A DNA stretch of 64,000 nt from Vibrio barjaei (lineage in GTDB: Bacteria > Pseudomonadota > Gammaproteobacteria > Enterobacterales > Vibrionaceae), in NCBI RefSeq assembly GCF_001639065.2, contig NZ_LQXO02000016.1, positions 17,419 to 81,418 of the forward strand, given 5' to 3'. The translations under genes were made by a program, and so were the position numbers. The notes beneath the pieces are model-generated. The model did no database searches, was not told where the DNA came from, and was given only the letters and a program-made list of their open reading frames with translations. Position 1 is the first letter of the stretch. Each line of letters begins with the position of its first letter. Below, in pieces: positions 7,150 to 16,126 of the stretch.

Positions 7150-9774
7150 CTAACTAGCAATTTGTTCTGAAATTGTGTCATGCAGTTTTTGTTTTAGCTG
7201 GCTCTGTTCCTCTTCAGACAGCCTGCCACCCGTTGCACTCGTTAAGATAAATAAGTCTTCTGCACGTTCGCCAATAGTGGTGATTTTCGCCGCATGTAGA
7301 TTAACGCCAAGCTGGGCAAATGTTGCCCCCACTTTTGCTAGTAAGCCTGGAGCGTCCAAGGCGACCAGTTCCATCAGCGTGCGCTTTTTCCCCTTAGTGG
7401 GTAAAAAGTCGACCTGAGTTTTTACATTGAAATGCTTTAGGTTTCTGGGCGCGCGACGCGTTTTCACGCGGGTAGGGCGTCCATCCTCCAAGACATGAAC
7501 CAAATGCTTGATCACGGCAGAGTGTCGCTCTACATCAATGGCATCACCATGCTGATCAAGCACCATAAAGGTATCTAAGACGAAACCGTCCTTACTGGTC
7601 ATGATTTGCGCGTCATGCACGTTAAAATTGCGGCGATCGAGTTCTGCAACGACTGTGGCAAATAACGCAGGTTGATCTTGGCAATAAACAAAGACTTCAG
7701 TGCCGCCACGTGTCGCATTCTTACTCATCAGTACCAGAGGCTTAGAAGGGTCATCGGCATTAAGGATATGTTCGCTGTGCCAGGCAATCTGCTTATGAGT
7801 ATGCCTAAGGAAATAGTCAGCCTTGAATCGTTGCCAAAGTACTTCGATTTCGCGAGCGTTAAAGCCTTGCTTACGTAGAAGCGCTGAAGAAAGTTGTTGA
7901 TTGTGTCGAATGCGATCACGCACATCGACGGGATTTTCTAAGCCTCTTCTCAGTGCTCGCTGTGTGGAATAGAAGAGCTCGGCAAGTAAGGTTCGCTTCC
8001 AACTGTTCCATAGCTCAGGGTTCGTGGCACAAATGTCGGCAACAGTGAGGCAGACTAGATACTCAAGGTATTCTTCATCGCGAACTTTTTTGGCAAATTC
8101 GATGATCACATCTGGGTCGTAAATATCACGACGTTGAGCGGTAACCGACATCAAAAGGTGATTTTGAACCAACCAAGAGACCAGTTTGGCTTCTGGTTTT
8201 GACAAGCCATGTTCCATACAGAAATCATACGCTTCGACAGCGCCGATCTCAGAGTGATCACCACCTCGACCTTTACCTATGTCATGAAAAATAGCTGCGA
8301 GGATAAGCAGTTCTTTTTTCTGCATACGAGGATAGACCTCACAGCAAATGGGGTGCTTAGAGTAGTTTTCCTCGATGCTAAAGGTGTGAATATGATTCAG
8401 CAGGCGGACACTGTGTTCGTCAACGGTATAGACATGAAACAGGTCAAATTGCATTTGTCCGACGATCTGACTCCACTGGGGCAGGTAGGCCGATAAAACC
8501 CCTAGTTTGTGCATTAGGCGGAACGCTCGATGCAGCGCGTTCGGGTGGCGAACCAGATCCATAAACTTCTCTCTTGCTGCCGGAATGGTGTGCAAAAACT
8601 TGTTTAATCGACGTCGAGCAGTGCGTAACTGACGCAATGTTGCTGGGCTGACACCTTCAATACTCGAGTCATTAGCGATATGAATAAACATATCTAAGAT
8701 GGTTTCTGGTCTAGCTTGAAATAGCGCTGGCTTTCTTGCTTCTATGAGTTTGCCTCTGCGCTGGAAATCATCGTTAATGATGATAGCGTCTTGAATCTTA
8801 CCTTTATTGACGATGGCTTGATCAAATAGTTTCAGCAACATCTTATTCAGTTCAGCGACACGTCGTAGTGTTCGATAGAATTCTTTCATCATCATTTCGA
8901 CCGCTACGTTACCTTCACCGACAAAACCTAAGTTCTCGGCCACTTGAGCTTGATGAGCGAAGGTTAATCGATTGTCGTAGCGTCGTAGTTCGATGTGTAG
9001 TGCAAAGCGCACGCGCCAGAGAAAGTTCTGGCACTCGACGAGTTCTCGGTATTCGGCGTCAGTGAGGAAACCAAATCGGCTCATCTCGTACAAAGAGGTA
9101 GCTCCAAAGTGGCTGCGCGCTACCCAACTTAGAGTATGAATATCACGCAATCCGCCCGGTGTTGATTTAATATCTGGTTCCAGATTGTAGGTGGTGTCGT
9201 GGTACTTGGCGTGACGAGTGCGTTGTTCTTCGATTTTTGCGTGATAAAAGGTTTCTGAGGGCCAAAATTCTTCCGAGTCAATCTGGCTTTTGAGTAAGGA
9301 GAAGGTGTCTTCGCTGCCACATAACAAACGCGCCTCTTGAAGATTGGTGGCGACGGTTAAGTCCGACTGGCCGATTTCAAGGCATTCTTGAACGGTTCTT
9401 ACCGCGTGGCCGACTTCTAATCTAAGATCCCAAAGTAGGGTTATAAATTCACTGATGGTACTTTCAAGGTTCGCTGGAAGCTTTTTGCGCGAGACCACCA
9501 GAATATCGATATCCGATAGTGGGTGCAGCTCACCGCGACCATATCCACCTACAGCCACTAACGCTAGGTTGGTTTGGTTGGCGAGACCAGTAAACTGCCA
9601 TAACCGCTTAAGTAGTTGGTCAATGTAATCTGAGCGACCCAGGACCAAATCGGTAATAGGGTGGTGAATTAAGAACTCCTGTTTCTGATGTTCAGAAAAG
9701 GTTTCTAACTGTGACTTTAACTCGCTGATCGTGAGTTGTTCGTCGCTAAATGTGGTTGGGCTCTGAAAAGTCAT
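7150..9774 (-). CDS. glnD: Bifunctional uridylyltransferase / uridylyl-removing enzyme
   Basis: GlnD senses glutamine and uridylylates or deuridylylates PII (GlnB, encoded at 32563), controlling glutamine synthetase. From ATG 9774 it has 874 residues. A nucleotidyltransferase domain carries GGYGRGEL (76-83) and DIDIL (88-92). A central HD hydrolase domain carries HDIGKGRGGDHSE (near 510). Two C-terminal ACT domains cover about 695-780 and 800-874. A TTG at 9795 in frame would add 7 residues, but the ATG gives the usual length and N-terminus (MTFQSPTTFSDEQ). map is upstream on the same strand, separated by a terminator, so glnD probably has its own promoter. Confidence 0.97.
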   Translation of the reverse strand: MTFQSPTTFSDEQLTISELKSQLETFSEHQKQEFLIHHPITDLVLGRSDYIDQLLKRLWQFTGLANQTNLALVAVGGYGRGELHPLSDIDILVVSRKKLPANLESTISEFITLLWDLRLEVGHAVRTVQECLEIGQSDLTVATNLQEARLLCGSEDTFSLLKSQIDSEEFWPSETFYHAKIEEQRTRHAKYHDTTYNLEPDIKSTPGGLRDIHTLSWVARSHFGATSLYEMSRFGFLTDAEYRELVECQNFLWRVRFALHIELRRYDNRLTFAHQAQVAENLGFVGEGNVAVEMMMKEFYRTLRRVAELNKMLLKLFDQAIVNKGKIQDAIIINDDFQRRGKLIEARKPALFQARPETILDMFIHIANDSSIEGVSPATLRQLRTARRRLNKFLHTIPAAREKFMDLVRHPNALHRAFRLMHKLGVLSAYLPQWSQIVGQMQFDLFHVYTVDEHSVRLLNHIHTFSIEENYSKHPICCEVYPRMQKKELLILAAIFHDIGKGRGGDHSEIGAVEAYDFCMEHGLSKPEAKLVSWLVQNHLLMSVTAQRRDIYDPDVIIEFAKKVRDEEYLEYLVCLTVADICATNPELWNSWKRTLLAELFYSTQRALRRGLENPVDVRDRIRHNQQLSSALLRKQGFNAREIEVLWQRFKADYFLRHTHKQIAWHSEHILNADDPSKPLVLMSKNATRGGTEVFVYCQDQPALFATVVAELDRRNFNVHDAQIMTSKDGFVLDTFMVLDQHGDAIDVERHSAVIKHLVHVLEDGRPTRVKTRRAPRNLKHFNVKTQVDFLPTKGKKRTLMELVALDAPGLLAKVGATFAQLGVNLHAAKITTIGERAEDLFILTSATGGRLSEEEQSQLKQKLHDTISEQIAS

Positions 9775-9835
9775 GAGTGCGATCCGTGCAAGCAAAAAAG
9801 TTTCTAACTACGGTTATACCAAAATGATTCAGATA

Positions 9836-9868
9836 AAAAAATATCCCCAATAGTTGGGGATATTTTTG
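9836..9868. terminator. Terminator between map and glnD
   Basis: A long near-perfect inverted repeat, ATATCCCCAA with TTGGGGATAT around 3 bases, is flanked by A6 and T5. On the minus strand it follows the map stop (9885) by about 17 bp. Confidence 0.9.
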
Positions 9869-9884
9869 AATCGAATCGAAATGG

Positions 9885-10763
9885 CTAGATATTGTTCATA
9901 TGGCGAGGAATAGATTCGTCACTACGTAAGGTCAATACTTCGCAACCTGTTTTGGTTACCACAATCGTATGTTCCCATTGCGCAGAGTTTTTGCCATCGC
10001 CAGTGTAGACTGTCCAGTCGTCTTCAGCGTCGATGCTGCAGCCAAATTTACCAGCATTGATCATTGGTTCAATAGTGAACACCATACCTTCTTTTAGTAC
10101 ACGGCGGTCATTGTTTTTGTAATGAACCACTTGTGGCTCTTCATGGAACTCAGAGCCGATACCGTGGCCACAAAAATCCTTCACGATAGAGAACTTATTA
10201 CGTGGATTGTTCTTGTTGTTCGTTTTAATGAATTTTTCGATCTCAGTACCGATAGCACCAACCGTGGAGCCTGGTTTGACGGTCTTCATACCTAAATACA
10301 GTGCTTCTTGAGCAACCATGCATAGGCGCTTATCTGCAGGTGAAACATCACCGACTAAGAACATTTTTGATGTGTCACCGTGATAACCTTCTGGACGAGT
10401 GTCTAGTGAGGCATTTTCATCGTTAGGAATGATAACGGTCACGTCTACGTTGACGATATCACCATTTTTCAGAACAGCCGGTTTTAGTTTACCTGTGGTA
10501 CCCATTGCATCTTGTTCTGCTGGGATACCATGACAAACAATATGGTTGATCGATGTGCAGATTGATTTTGGATAACCGTGATAATCAAGTGGGGCTGAGT
10601 AAGCACCACGTTCACGAGTGTAATCAGCACAAATTCTATCGAGCTCTTCGGTCGATACCCCTTCTTTGACATGAGGTTCGATCATTTCTAAAAGCTCTGC
10701 TGCAAGCTTACCTGCGATACGCATTCTTTCGATTTCAGCTTCAGTTTTGATTTTGATAGACAT
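9885..10763 (-). CDS. map: Methionine aminopeptidase, type I
   Basis: Map removes the initiator methionine from nascent proteins using two divalent metals. All five metal ligands are visible: Asp in NVDVTVI, Asp in GYHGDTSKMF, His in GHGIGSEFH, Glu in TIEPMINAG and Glu in QWEHTIVV. At 292 residues it is longer than the ~264 of E. coli. The extra length comes from insertions near residue 82-98 (EQDAMGTTGKLKPAVLKNG) and 112-122 before the metal-binding Asp, plus a longer loop around FIKTNNKNNPRNK. The gene is divergent from rpsB, as in E. coli. It has its own terminator. Confidence 0.96.
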   Translation of the reverse strand: MSIKIKTEAEIERMRIAGKLAAELLEMIEPHVKEGVSTEELDRICADYTRERGAYSAPLDYHGYPKSICTSINHIVCHGIPAEQDAMGTTGKLKPAVLKNGDIVNVDVTVIIPNDENASLDTRPEGYHGDTSKMFLVGDVSPADKRLCMVAQEALYLGMKTVKPGSTVGAIGTEIEKFIKTNNKNNPRNKFSIVKDFCGHGIGSEFHEEPQVVHYKNNDRRVLKEGMVFTIEPMINAGKFGCSIDAEDDWTVYTGDGKNSAQWEHTIVVTKTGCEVLTLRSDESIPRHMNNI

Positions 10764-10950
10764 CTGTGTTCTCTGCTTTCTAAATTGACGGGTTATTCTA
10801 TCAGTGGCGAGATTAAGCGCAACAAGAATAAAACTCGTTTGTAGTTATGTACGTGATTCATTTTAGTTGGGTTTAGTTAAAAACTCACTGCTGTGATGAT
10901 TGCACTTTGTACATTTATTGCGATTTTTGTAGAAATCAGTGGCCAAATTA

Positions 10951-10966
10951 TGGTATAAAGCGCGCC
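10951..10966 (+). promoter_or_regulatory. Extended -10 promoter of rpsB with GC-rich discriminator
   Basis: TGGTATAAA (10951-10959) is a TGn extended -10 element, followed immediately by GCGCGCC. A GC-rich discriminator is the hallmark of stringently controlled ribosomal promoters. No well-spaced -35 is evident. Transcription would start near 10967, leaving a leader of about 165 bases. The rest of the 370-bp gap 10764-11133 holds the map upstream region. Confidence 0.65.
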
Positions 10967-11048
10967 GGAAACAGGACTTAGTTTCTTCGAATCGGCGAGC
11001 TCGGTTTTGTTTCCATTAACTTTAATTTAAATCACACACATTTCGTCA

Positions 11049-11133
11049 CATGTTCCGGGGTGCTTGAGTAATCATTCATACCAAGTCGGATTCATGGGAA
11101 ATGTGGAGGCCTAACCCCATAGAGGAATTTAAA
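11049..11133 (+). promoter_or_regulatory. rpsB leader, probable S2 autoregulatory RNA
   Basis: In E. coli, S2 represses rpsB-tsf through a conserved leader RNA. This leader contains CCGGGGTGC (about 11055-11063), complementary to AACCCC (about 11114-11119) just before the AGAGGA ribosome site (11121-11126). That pairing could hide the ribosome site. The mechanism is inferred by analogy; only the complementarity is seen. Confidence 0.5.
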
Positions 11134-11865
11134 ATGGCAACTGTATCAATGCGCGATATGCTAAAAGCTGGTGTTCACTTCGGTCACCAGACTCGTTACT
11201 GGAACCCAAAAATGAAGCCATTCATCTTTGGTGCTCGTAACCGCGTTCATATCATCAACCTAGAAAAAACTGTACCAATGTTCAACGATGCACTAGCTGA
11301 GCTAGCTAAAATCGGTGAGAAGAAAGGTAAAGTTCTTTTCGTTGGTACTAAGCGCGCTGCATCTGAAGCTGTTAAAGAAGCTGCAATCAACGCTGACCAG
11401 TTCTACGTGAACAACCGTTGGTTGGGCGGTATGCTAACGAACTACAAAACAGTTCGTCAGTCTATCAAGCGTCTAAAAGATTTCGAAGCACAGTCTCAAG
11501 ACGGTACTTTCGAGAAACTAACTAAGAAAGAAGCTCTAATGCGCACTCGTGAAATGGAGAAGCTAGAGAAGTCTCTTGGTGGTATCAAGAACATGGGCGG
11601 CCTACCAGACGCTCTATTCGTAATCGACGCTGATCACGAGCACATCGCTGTTAAAGAAGCAAACAACCTAGGTATCCCAGTATTTGCTGTTGTTGATACT
11701 AACTCTAACCCAGACGGCGTTGACTACGTTATCCCAGGTAACGACGATGCAATCCGTGCAGTACAGCTTTATCTAAACGCTGCTGCAGACTCGGTTAAAG
11801 AAGGTCGTAACAAAGACGTTGCAGCTGTAGCTGACAAAGACGGTTTCGTAGAAGAAGCTGAATAA
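11134..11865 (+). CDS. rpsB: 30S ribosomal protein S2
   Basis: S2 is a late-assembling 30S protein that binds S1. From ATG 11134 it has 243 residues and begins [20 protein letters not shown], the classic S2 signature, with later [13 protein letters not shown] frame open from 11101 would add 11 residues, but only 11134 has AGAGGA at good spacing and the known N-terminus. Codon choice is extremely biased (GCT, GTT, CTA, CGT), as for highly expressed genes. tsf follows after an attenuator-like hairpin. The leader suggests S2 feedback. Confidence 0.98.
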   Translation: MATVSMRDMLKAGVHFGHQTRYWNPKMKPFIFGARNRVHIINLEKTVPMFNDALAELAKIGEKKGKVLFVGTKRAASEAVKEAAINADQFYVNNRWLGGMLTNYKTVRQSIKRLKDFEAQSQDGTFEKLTKKEALMRTREMEKLEKSLGGIKNMGGLPDALFVIDADHEHIAVKEANNLGIPVFAVVDTNSNPDGVDYVIPGNDDAIRAVQLYLNAAADSVKEGRNKDVAAVADKDGFVEEAE

Positions 11866-11932
11866 TAGCGGCTCGAAGTCACACTTAGTTTCGTAGACAT
11901 CTAGTCTTCATATAAACTGAGTTATAGTTAGC

Positions 11933-11963
11933 ATCAGGGGCCGAATGAGAGCCCCTGATTTTT
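11933..11963 (+). terminator. Attenuator between rpsB and tsf
   Basis: ATCAGGGGC (11933-11941) pairs perfectly with GCCCCTGAT (11951-11959), followed by TTTT. It lies inside the operon, so it probably reduces but does not abolish read-through into tsf, as described for the E. coli rpsB-tsf intergenic terminator. Confidence 0.8.
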
Positions 11964-11994
11964 ACCCTAATCAGAATCAACTGAGGAATAGAGA

Positions 11995-12837
11995 ATGGCT
12001 GTTACTGCTGCTCTAGTTAAAGAACTGCGCGACCGCACTGGCGCAGGCATGATGGAATGTAAGAAAGCGCTTGTTGAAACTAACGGCGACATCGAACTAG
12101 CAATTGAAAACATGCGTAAGTCTGGCGCTGCTAAAGCTGCTAAAAAAGCAGGTAACATCGCTGCTGAAGGCGCGATCATCATTAAAGAAGAGAACGGCGT
12201 TGCTGCTCTTCTTGAAGTTAACTGCCAAACTGACTTCGTTGCTAAAGATGCAAACTTCACAGCATTTGCTGAGAAAGTAGCTGCTGACGCACTAGCAACT
12301 AAAGCAACTGCTGAAGAGCTAGTAGCTAAGTTCGAAGACGAGCGTGTTACTCTTGTTGCTAAGATCGGTGAGAACATCAACATCCGTCGCGTACAATACG
12401 TTGAAGGCGCAGCTATCGCTACTTACCGTCACGGTGAGAAGATCGGTGTTGTTGTTGCTGGTGAAGGCGACGCAGAAACTCTTAAGCACGTTGCAATGCA
12501 CGTTGCTGCTTCTAAGCCTGAGTTCGTTAACCCAGAAGACGTTCCAGCAGACGTAGTTGCTAAAGAGAAAGAAGTTCAAGTTGAAATCGCTATGAACGAA
12601 GGTAAGCCACAAGAGATCGCTGAGAAGATGGTTATCGGCCGCATGAAGAAATTCACTGGCGAAATCTCTCTAACTGGTCAAGCGTTCGTAATGGAGCCAA
12701 AGAAAACTGTTGGCGAAATCCTTAAAGAGCGTGGCGCTTCAGTAGCTACTTTTGTTCGTCTAGAAGTTGGTGAAGGCATCGACAAGGGCGAGCAAATGAG
12801 CTTCGCTGACGAAGTAGCAGCAGCTCAGAAAGGTTAA
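11995..12837 (+). CDS. tsf: Elongation factor Ts
   Basis: EF-Ts is the guanine-nucleotide exchange factor for EF-Tu. The 280 residues include the N-terminal TDLR-like motif (here [16 protein letters not shown], ~10-25), the EF-Tu-contacting core with [12 protein letters not shown] (~76-87) and a C-terminal module. Length matches the usual ~280. GAGGAA before ATG 11995 is the ribosome site. Codon use is strongly optimised like rpsB, and long antisense frames across it are by-products of that bias. A strong terminator closes the rpsB-tsf unit. Confidence 0.98.
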   Translation: MAVTAALVKELRDRTGAGMMECKKALVETNGDIELAIENMRKSGAAKAAKKAGNIAAEGAIIIKEENGVAALLEVNCQTDFVAKDANFTAFAEKVAADALATKATAEELVAKFEDERVTLVAKIGENINIRRVQYVEGAAIATYRHGEKIGVVVAGEGDAETLKHVAMHVAASKPEFVNPEDVPADVVAKEKEVQVEIAMNEGKPQEIAEKMVIGRMKKFTGEISLTGQAFVMEPKKTVGEILKERGASVATFVRLEVGEGIDKGEQMSFADEVAAAQKG

Positions 12838-12857
12838 TCCTTGATGATTTGTTGATG

Positions 12858-12889
12858 AAAAGACCGTAGCCTTGGCTACGGTCTTTTTA
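12858..12889 (+). terminator. Terminator of rpsB-tsf
   Basis: AGACCGTAGCC (12861-12871) and GGCTACGGTCT (12874-12884) form a perfect 11-bp stem followed by TTTT, 21 bp after the tsf stop. Confidence 0.93.
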
Positions 12890-12909
12890 CGACTAGGCTA
12901 TCTGTCATT

Positions 12910-12938
12910 TTTTAGCCGTCACGAGTTGAGTCTATACT
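12910..12938 (+). promoter_or_regulatory. Probable pyrH promoter
   Basis: TATACT (12933-12938) is a good -10. The best -35 at 17 bp is a weak TTTTAG (12910-12915). The position just after the tsf terminator and 50 bp before the pyrH start fits a separate promoter. Confidence 0.45.
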
Positions 12939-12987
12939 AGTCTCAAGCCATGACCGTTAATCGATAACTCTTTGGAAGGTATACTTC

Positions 12988-13719
12988 ATGACAACGAACC
13001 CTAAACCAGCTTATCAACGTATTCTGTTAAAACTTAGTGGTGAAGCGCTACAAGGCGAGGAAGGCTTTGGTATCGATCCAAAAATCCTTGACCGTATGGC
13101 ACAAGAGGTTAAAGAACTGGTTGAACTAGGTGTTCAAGTTGGTGTGGTCATTGGTGGTGGTAACTTGTTCCGTGGTGCTGGCCTTGCTGAAGCGGGTATG
13201 AACCGCGTTGTGGGTGACCATATGGGTATGCTAGCAACGGTTATGAATGGCCTAGCTATGCGTGATGCTCTTCACCGTGCGTATGTGAACGCACGTGTTA
13301 TGTCTGCTATCCCTCTTAAAGGTGTCTGTGACGATTACAACTGGGCTGATGCTATTCGTGAATTACGTCAAGGCCGCGTGGTGATCTTCTCAGCAGGTAC
13401 TGGTAACCCATTCTTTACTACTGACTCTGCTGCGTGTCTTCGCGGTATTGAAATTGAAGCCGATGTAGTGCTTAAAGCAACAAAAGTAGATGGTGTTTTC
13501 ACTGCTGATCCAGTGGCTAACCCTGATGCAGTTTTATGTGATAAGCTTTCTTACAACGCAGTTCTAGATAAAGAACTGAAAGTTATGGACTTGGCGGCAT
13601 TTACATTGGCTCGTGACCATAAGATGCCAATCCGCGTATTCAACATGAATAAGCCAGGTGCATTGCGTCGTGTTGTGATGGGTGAGGCAGAAGGCACACT
13701 TATCAGCGACGCAGAATAA
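12988..13719 (+). CDS. pyrH: UMP kinase
   Basis: PyrH phosphorylates UMP to UDP; bacterial UMP kinases are hexamers of the amino-acid-kinase fold, activated by GTP and inhibited by UTP. The 243 residues show the phosphate-binding [11 protein letters not shown] (~11-21), [12 protein letters not shown] (~50-61), the UMP-binding region near [19 protein letters not shown], and the [13 protein letters not shown] signature. GGAAGG precedes the ATG. frr follows after 83 bp with no clear terminator, so pyrH-frr are probably co-transcribed. Confidence 0.97.
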   Translation: MTTNPKPAYQRILLKLSGEALQGEEGFGIDPKILDRMAQEVKELVELGVQVGVVIGGGNLFRGAGLAEAGMNRVVGDHMGMLATVMNGLAMRDALHRAYVNARVMSAIPLKGVCDDYNWADAIRELRQGRVVIFSAGTGNPFFTTDSAACLRGIEIEADVVLKATKVDGVFTADPVANPDAVLCDKLSYNAVLDKELKVMDLAAFTLARDHKMPIRVFNMNKPGALRRVVMGEAEGTLISDAE

Positions 13720-13802
13720 GAGTACACTCTTAACCAGAATTATCGAAGGACATAGCCTGAACGCAGACTGGCTTTCAGGTTACTATTATTTAAGGTGATA
13801 TT

Positions 13803-14360
13803 GTGATTAACGAAATCCAACAAGACGCTCAAGAGCGCATGACAAAAAGTGTTGAAGCACTTAAAAATAACCTAACTAAAATCCGCACAGGTCGCGCGCA
13901 CCCAAGCCTTCTCCAAGGTCTATCTGTTGAGTATTACGGTGCACCAACACCTCTAAACCAAGTAGCAAACGTTATTGCGGAAGACGCACGTACACTTGCT
14001 ATTACAGTATTCGATAAAGAGCTTGCGCCTAAAGTTGAAAAAGCGATTCTGACGTCTGACCTAGGTTTAAACCCTATGTCTGCGGGTACGGTTATCCGCG
14101 TACCACTTCCTCCGCTAACAGAAGAGCGTCGTAAAGACCTAGTTAAGATCGTTCGTGGTGAAGCTGAAGGTGGCCGCGTTGCAATCCGTAATATCCGTCG
14201 CGACGCTAACGGTGAATTGAAAGCGCTACTGAAAGATAAAGAAATTTCTGAAGATGAAGATCGTAAAGCACAAGACGAGATTCAAAAGCTTACCGATGCA
14301 GCAGTGAAAAATGTTGATGAACTACTTGCAGCAAAAGAAAAAGAATTGATGGAAGTCTAA
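13803..14360 (+). CDS. frr: Ribosome recycling factor
   Basis: RRF, with EF-G, splits post-termination ribosomes. It has 185 residues, the standard length, and begins [20 protein letters not shown]. The conserved [11 protein letters not shown] (~27-37) and [14 protein letters not shown] (~101-114) motifs of domains I and II are present. The start is GTG at 13803, with AAGGTG upstream. It sits in the usual pyrH-frr-uppS order and is followed by a strong terminator. Confidence 0.98.
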   Translation: MINEIQQDAQERMTKSVEALKNNLTKIRTGRAHPSLLQGLSVEYYGAPTPLNQVANVIAEDARTLAITVFDKELAPKVEKAILTSDLGLNPMSAGTVIRVPLPPLTEERRKDLVKIVRGEAEGGRVAIRNIRRDANGELKALLKDKEISEDEDRKAQDEIQKLTDAAVKNVDELLAAKEKELMEV

Positions 14361-14385
14361 TATTTCATCAATCAGTTCTAGTTTG

Positions 14386-14417
14386 AACGCTGTGCTGACA
14401 GCACAGCGTTTTTTTAT
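14386..14417 (+). terminator. Terminator of pyrH-frr
   Basis: AACGCTGTGCT (14386-14396) and AGCACAGCGTT (14400-14410) form a perfect 11-bp stem with a 3-base loop, followed by T6. It separates frr from uppS by only about 40 bp. Confidence 0.93.
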
Positions 14418-14438
14418 GCTACCCTGTCCGACCCGAAT

Positions 14439-14450
14439 TATAACTATACT
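14439..14450 (+). promoter_or_regulatory. Possible -10 elements abutting the uppS start
   Basis: TATAAC (14439-14444) and TATACT (14445-14450) are two overlapping-quality -10 hexamers placed just before ATG 14456. If used, transcription would begin within a few bases of the start codon. No good -35 is evident. Confidence 0.35.
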
Positions 14451-14455
14451 CTTTT

Positions 14456-15211
14456 ATGCAAAACTCACACATCGTCAATGATTCCCTTCCAAAACATATC
14501 GCTATCATCATGGATGGCAATGGACGTTGGGCGAAATCTAAGGGAAAACCACGAGTTTTCGGGCATAAAAAAGGGGTTTCTGCCGTCCGTAAGACCATTT
14601 CCACCGCAGCAAAACTGAATATTCAAGCCGTAACACTGTTTGCATTTAGCAGTGAGAATTGGCGTAGGCCGGAAGATGAAGTTGGCTTGTTAATGGAACT
14701 CTTTATTAGCGTTCTATCGAGTGAAATTAATAAACTTCATCAGAATAACCTAAGACTTTGTATCATTGGCGATAAATCTCGCTTTAACGATAGATTGCAA
14801 AGAAAAATCGCCGAAGCAGAGAAGTTGACAGAAAACAATACTGGTACTGTTGTTAACATCGCTGCAAACTATGGTGGGAAATGGGATATTTTACAGGCAA
14901 CTAAGACGTTGGCTGGGTTAGTGGAGCGAGGTGAGTTGTCAGCTGAAGACATTACTGAAGATATGATCGGTCGTTGTGTCACTATGTCCGATCTGCCAGA
15001 TGTCGACCTACTGATCCGTACCAGTGGCGAATGCCGCATTAGCAACTTTATGCTTTGGCAAATGGCGTATGCCGAAATGTATTTCATGGATGAGTATTGG
15101 CCAGAATTTGACGAGGACAGCCTAATCAAGGCAATCACTTGGTTTGTGAATCGCGAGAGACGCTTCGGTTGCACCGGAGAACAAGTCAAAGCGTTAATGG
15201 AAGCCAATTAA
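14456..15211 (+). CDS. uppS: Undecaprenyl diphosphate synthase (cis-prenyltransferase)
   Basis: UppS (IspU) extends farnesyl diphosphate with eight isopentenyl units to make the C55 carrier lipid for peptidoglycan and O-antigen. The 251 residues include the catalytic Asp20 in MDGNGRWAK (19-27), [11 protein letters not shown], and the C-terminal [11 protein letters not shown] with [11 protein letters not shown]. An in-frame stop at 14441 and the catalytic motif at residue 19 leave ATG 14456 as the only plausible start, yet no Shine-Dalgarno precedes it. The strong frr terminator just upstream implies its own promoter. cdsA follows at 12 bp. Confidence 0.97.
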   Translation: MQNSHIVNDSLPKHIAIIMDGNGRWAKSKGKPRVFGHKKGVSAVRKTISTAAKLNIQAVTLFAFSSENWRRPEDEVGLLMELFISVLSSEINKLHQNNLRLCIIGDKSRFNDRLQRKIAEAEKLTENNTGTVVNIAANYGGKWDILQATKTLAGLVERGELSAEDITEDMIGRCVTMSDLPDVDLLIRTSGECRISNFMLWQMAYAEMYFMDEYWPEFDEDSLIKAITWFVNRERRFGCTGEQVKALMEAN

Positions 15212-15223
15212 GGACGATTTAAT

Positions 15224-16066
15224 TTGAAACAACGAATTATTACCGCCCTAGTACTAGCTCCGCTGGTGGTTTGGGGTATTTTTTCACTGCCATTAACTTG
15301 GTTCATAGGTTTTGTTGCAGCTGTCACGCTTGTTGGAGCATGGGAGTGGACTCAATTTACTCTTACTCGTTCTCGACTGCTCGCATTAGTTCCTCCTGCC
15401 CTTGCAGTTGGACTCTCTTTGTTCATTGTCCCGTCTGACATTGTCTCTTTGAACCTGGTGGATTCATCACACCTTTTATTATTAGGCATTGGTTTTAGCT
15501 GGTGGCTTGTCGCCAGTGGTCTAGCGATGACGTATCCTAAGTCTGCAGGACTGTGGGAACATTCTAATGTATTGCGACATCTATTTGGTCTGCTAACCTT
15601 GCTGCCATTCCTGTGGAGCATTGTTATCCTGAGAGGACAGCATTACTACCTAGACCCTTATTACGGTTCAAAGCTGGTTCTGTTTGTCTGTTTAATCGTT
15701 TGGGCTGCCGATAGTGGCGCTTACTTTGCTGGAAAAAGCTTAGGTAAGCGTAAGATGGCGCCTCATGTAAGCCCTAACAAGACGATAGAGGGGTTGATTG
15801 GCGGCATCGCGGCTGCTTTGGTTGTTGCATGGGGAAGCTCACTACTCTTTGATATTCAGTTTACGAGCTATGTCAGTATGACTATCATTACTCTTGCCAC
15901 AGTTGTTATTTCCGTGCTTGGCGATTTAGTGGAGAGTATGTTTAAACGAGTGTCGAAGATAAAAGACAGCAGTAACATTATTCCGGGTCATGGTGGTGTC
16001 CTCGATCGCGTGGACAGTCTAACCGCAGCATTTCCTGTATTTGCTCTTCTTTATCTCATTTTCTAA
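15224..16066 (+). CDS. cdsA: Phosphatidate cytidylyltransferase
   Basis: CdsA makes CDP-diacylglycerol from phosphatidate and CTP, the precursor of all phospholipids. It is an integral inner-membrane protein with about eight hydrophobic segments over 280 residues. The family signature is complete near the C-terminus: FKRVSKIKDSSNIIPGHGG followed by DRVDS. The start is TTG at 15224 (MKQRIIT), supported by AAGGACG upstream and by the normal N-terminus. The gene lies 12 bp after uppS and is followed by a hairpin before ispC. Confidence 0.96.
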   Translation: MKQRIITALVLAPLVVWGIFSLPLTWFIGFVAAVTLVGAWEWTQFTLTRSRLLALVPPALAVGLSLFIVPSDIVSLNLVDSSHLLLLGIGFSWWLVASGLAMTYPKSAGLWEHSNVLRHLFGLLTLLPFLWSIVILRGQHYYLDPYYGSKLVLFVCLIVWAADSGAYFAGKSLGKRKMAPHVSPNKTIEGLIGGIAAALVVAWGSSLLFDIQFTSYVSMTIITLATVVISVLGDLVESMFKRVSKIKDSSNIIPGHGGVLDRVDSLTAAFPVFALLYLIF

Positions 16067-16073
16067 TCTTCCC

Positions 16074-16103
16074 AACCAGAGAGTAAGCTCTTATTCTCTG
16101 GTT
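16074..16103 (+). promoter_or_regulatory. Hairpin between cdsA and ispC
   Basis: AACCAGAGA (16074-16082) pairs perfectly with TCTCTGGTT (16095-16103). There is no U-run, so it is more likely an mRNA-processing or stability element, or a weak terminator, inside the operon. Confidence 0.5.
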
Positions 16104-16126
16104 GATTTATAAGCGGTTGTAATAGC

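Noticed and set aside
9775..9795. TTG start for glnD
   Set aside because: It would add seven residues not seen in the family; ATG 9774 gives the normal N-terminus and length.
11967..12612. Long minus-strand reading frames across tsf
   Set aside because: They arise from the strong codon bias (GCT/GTT-rich) of tsf; their proteins are low complexity and resemble no family, and tsf is clearly the gene.
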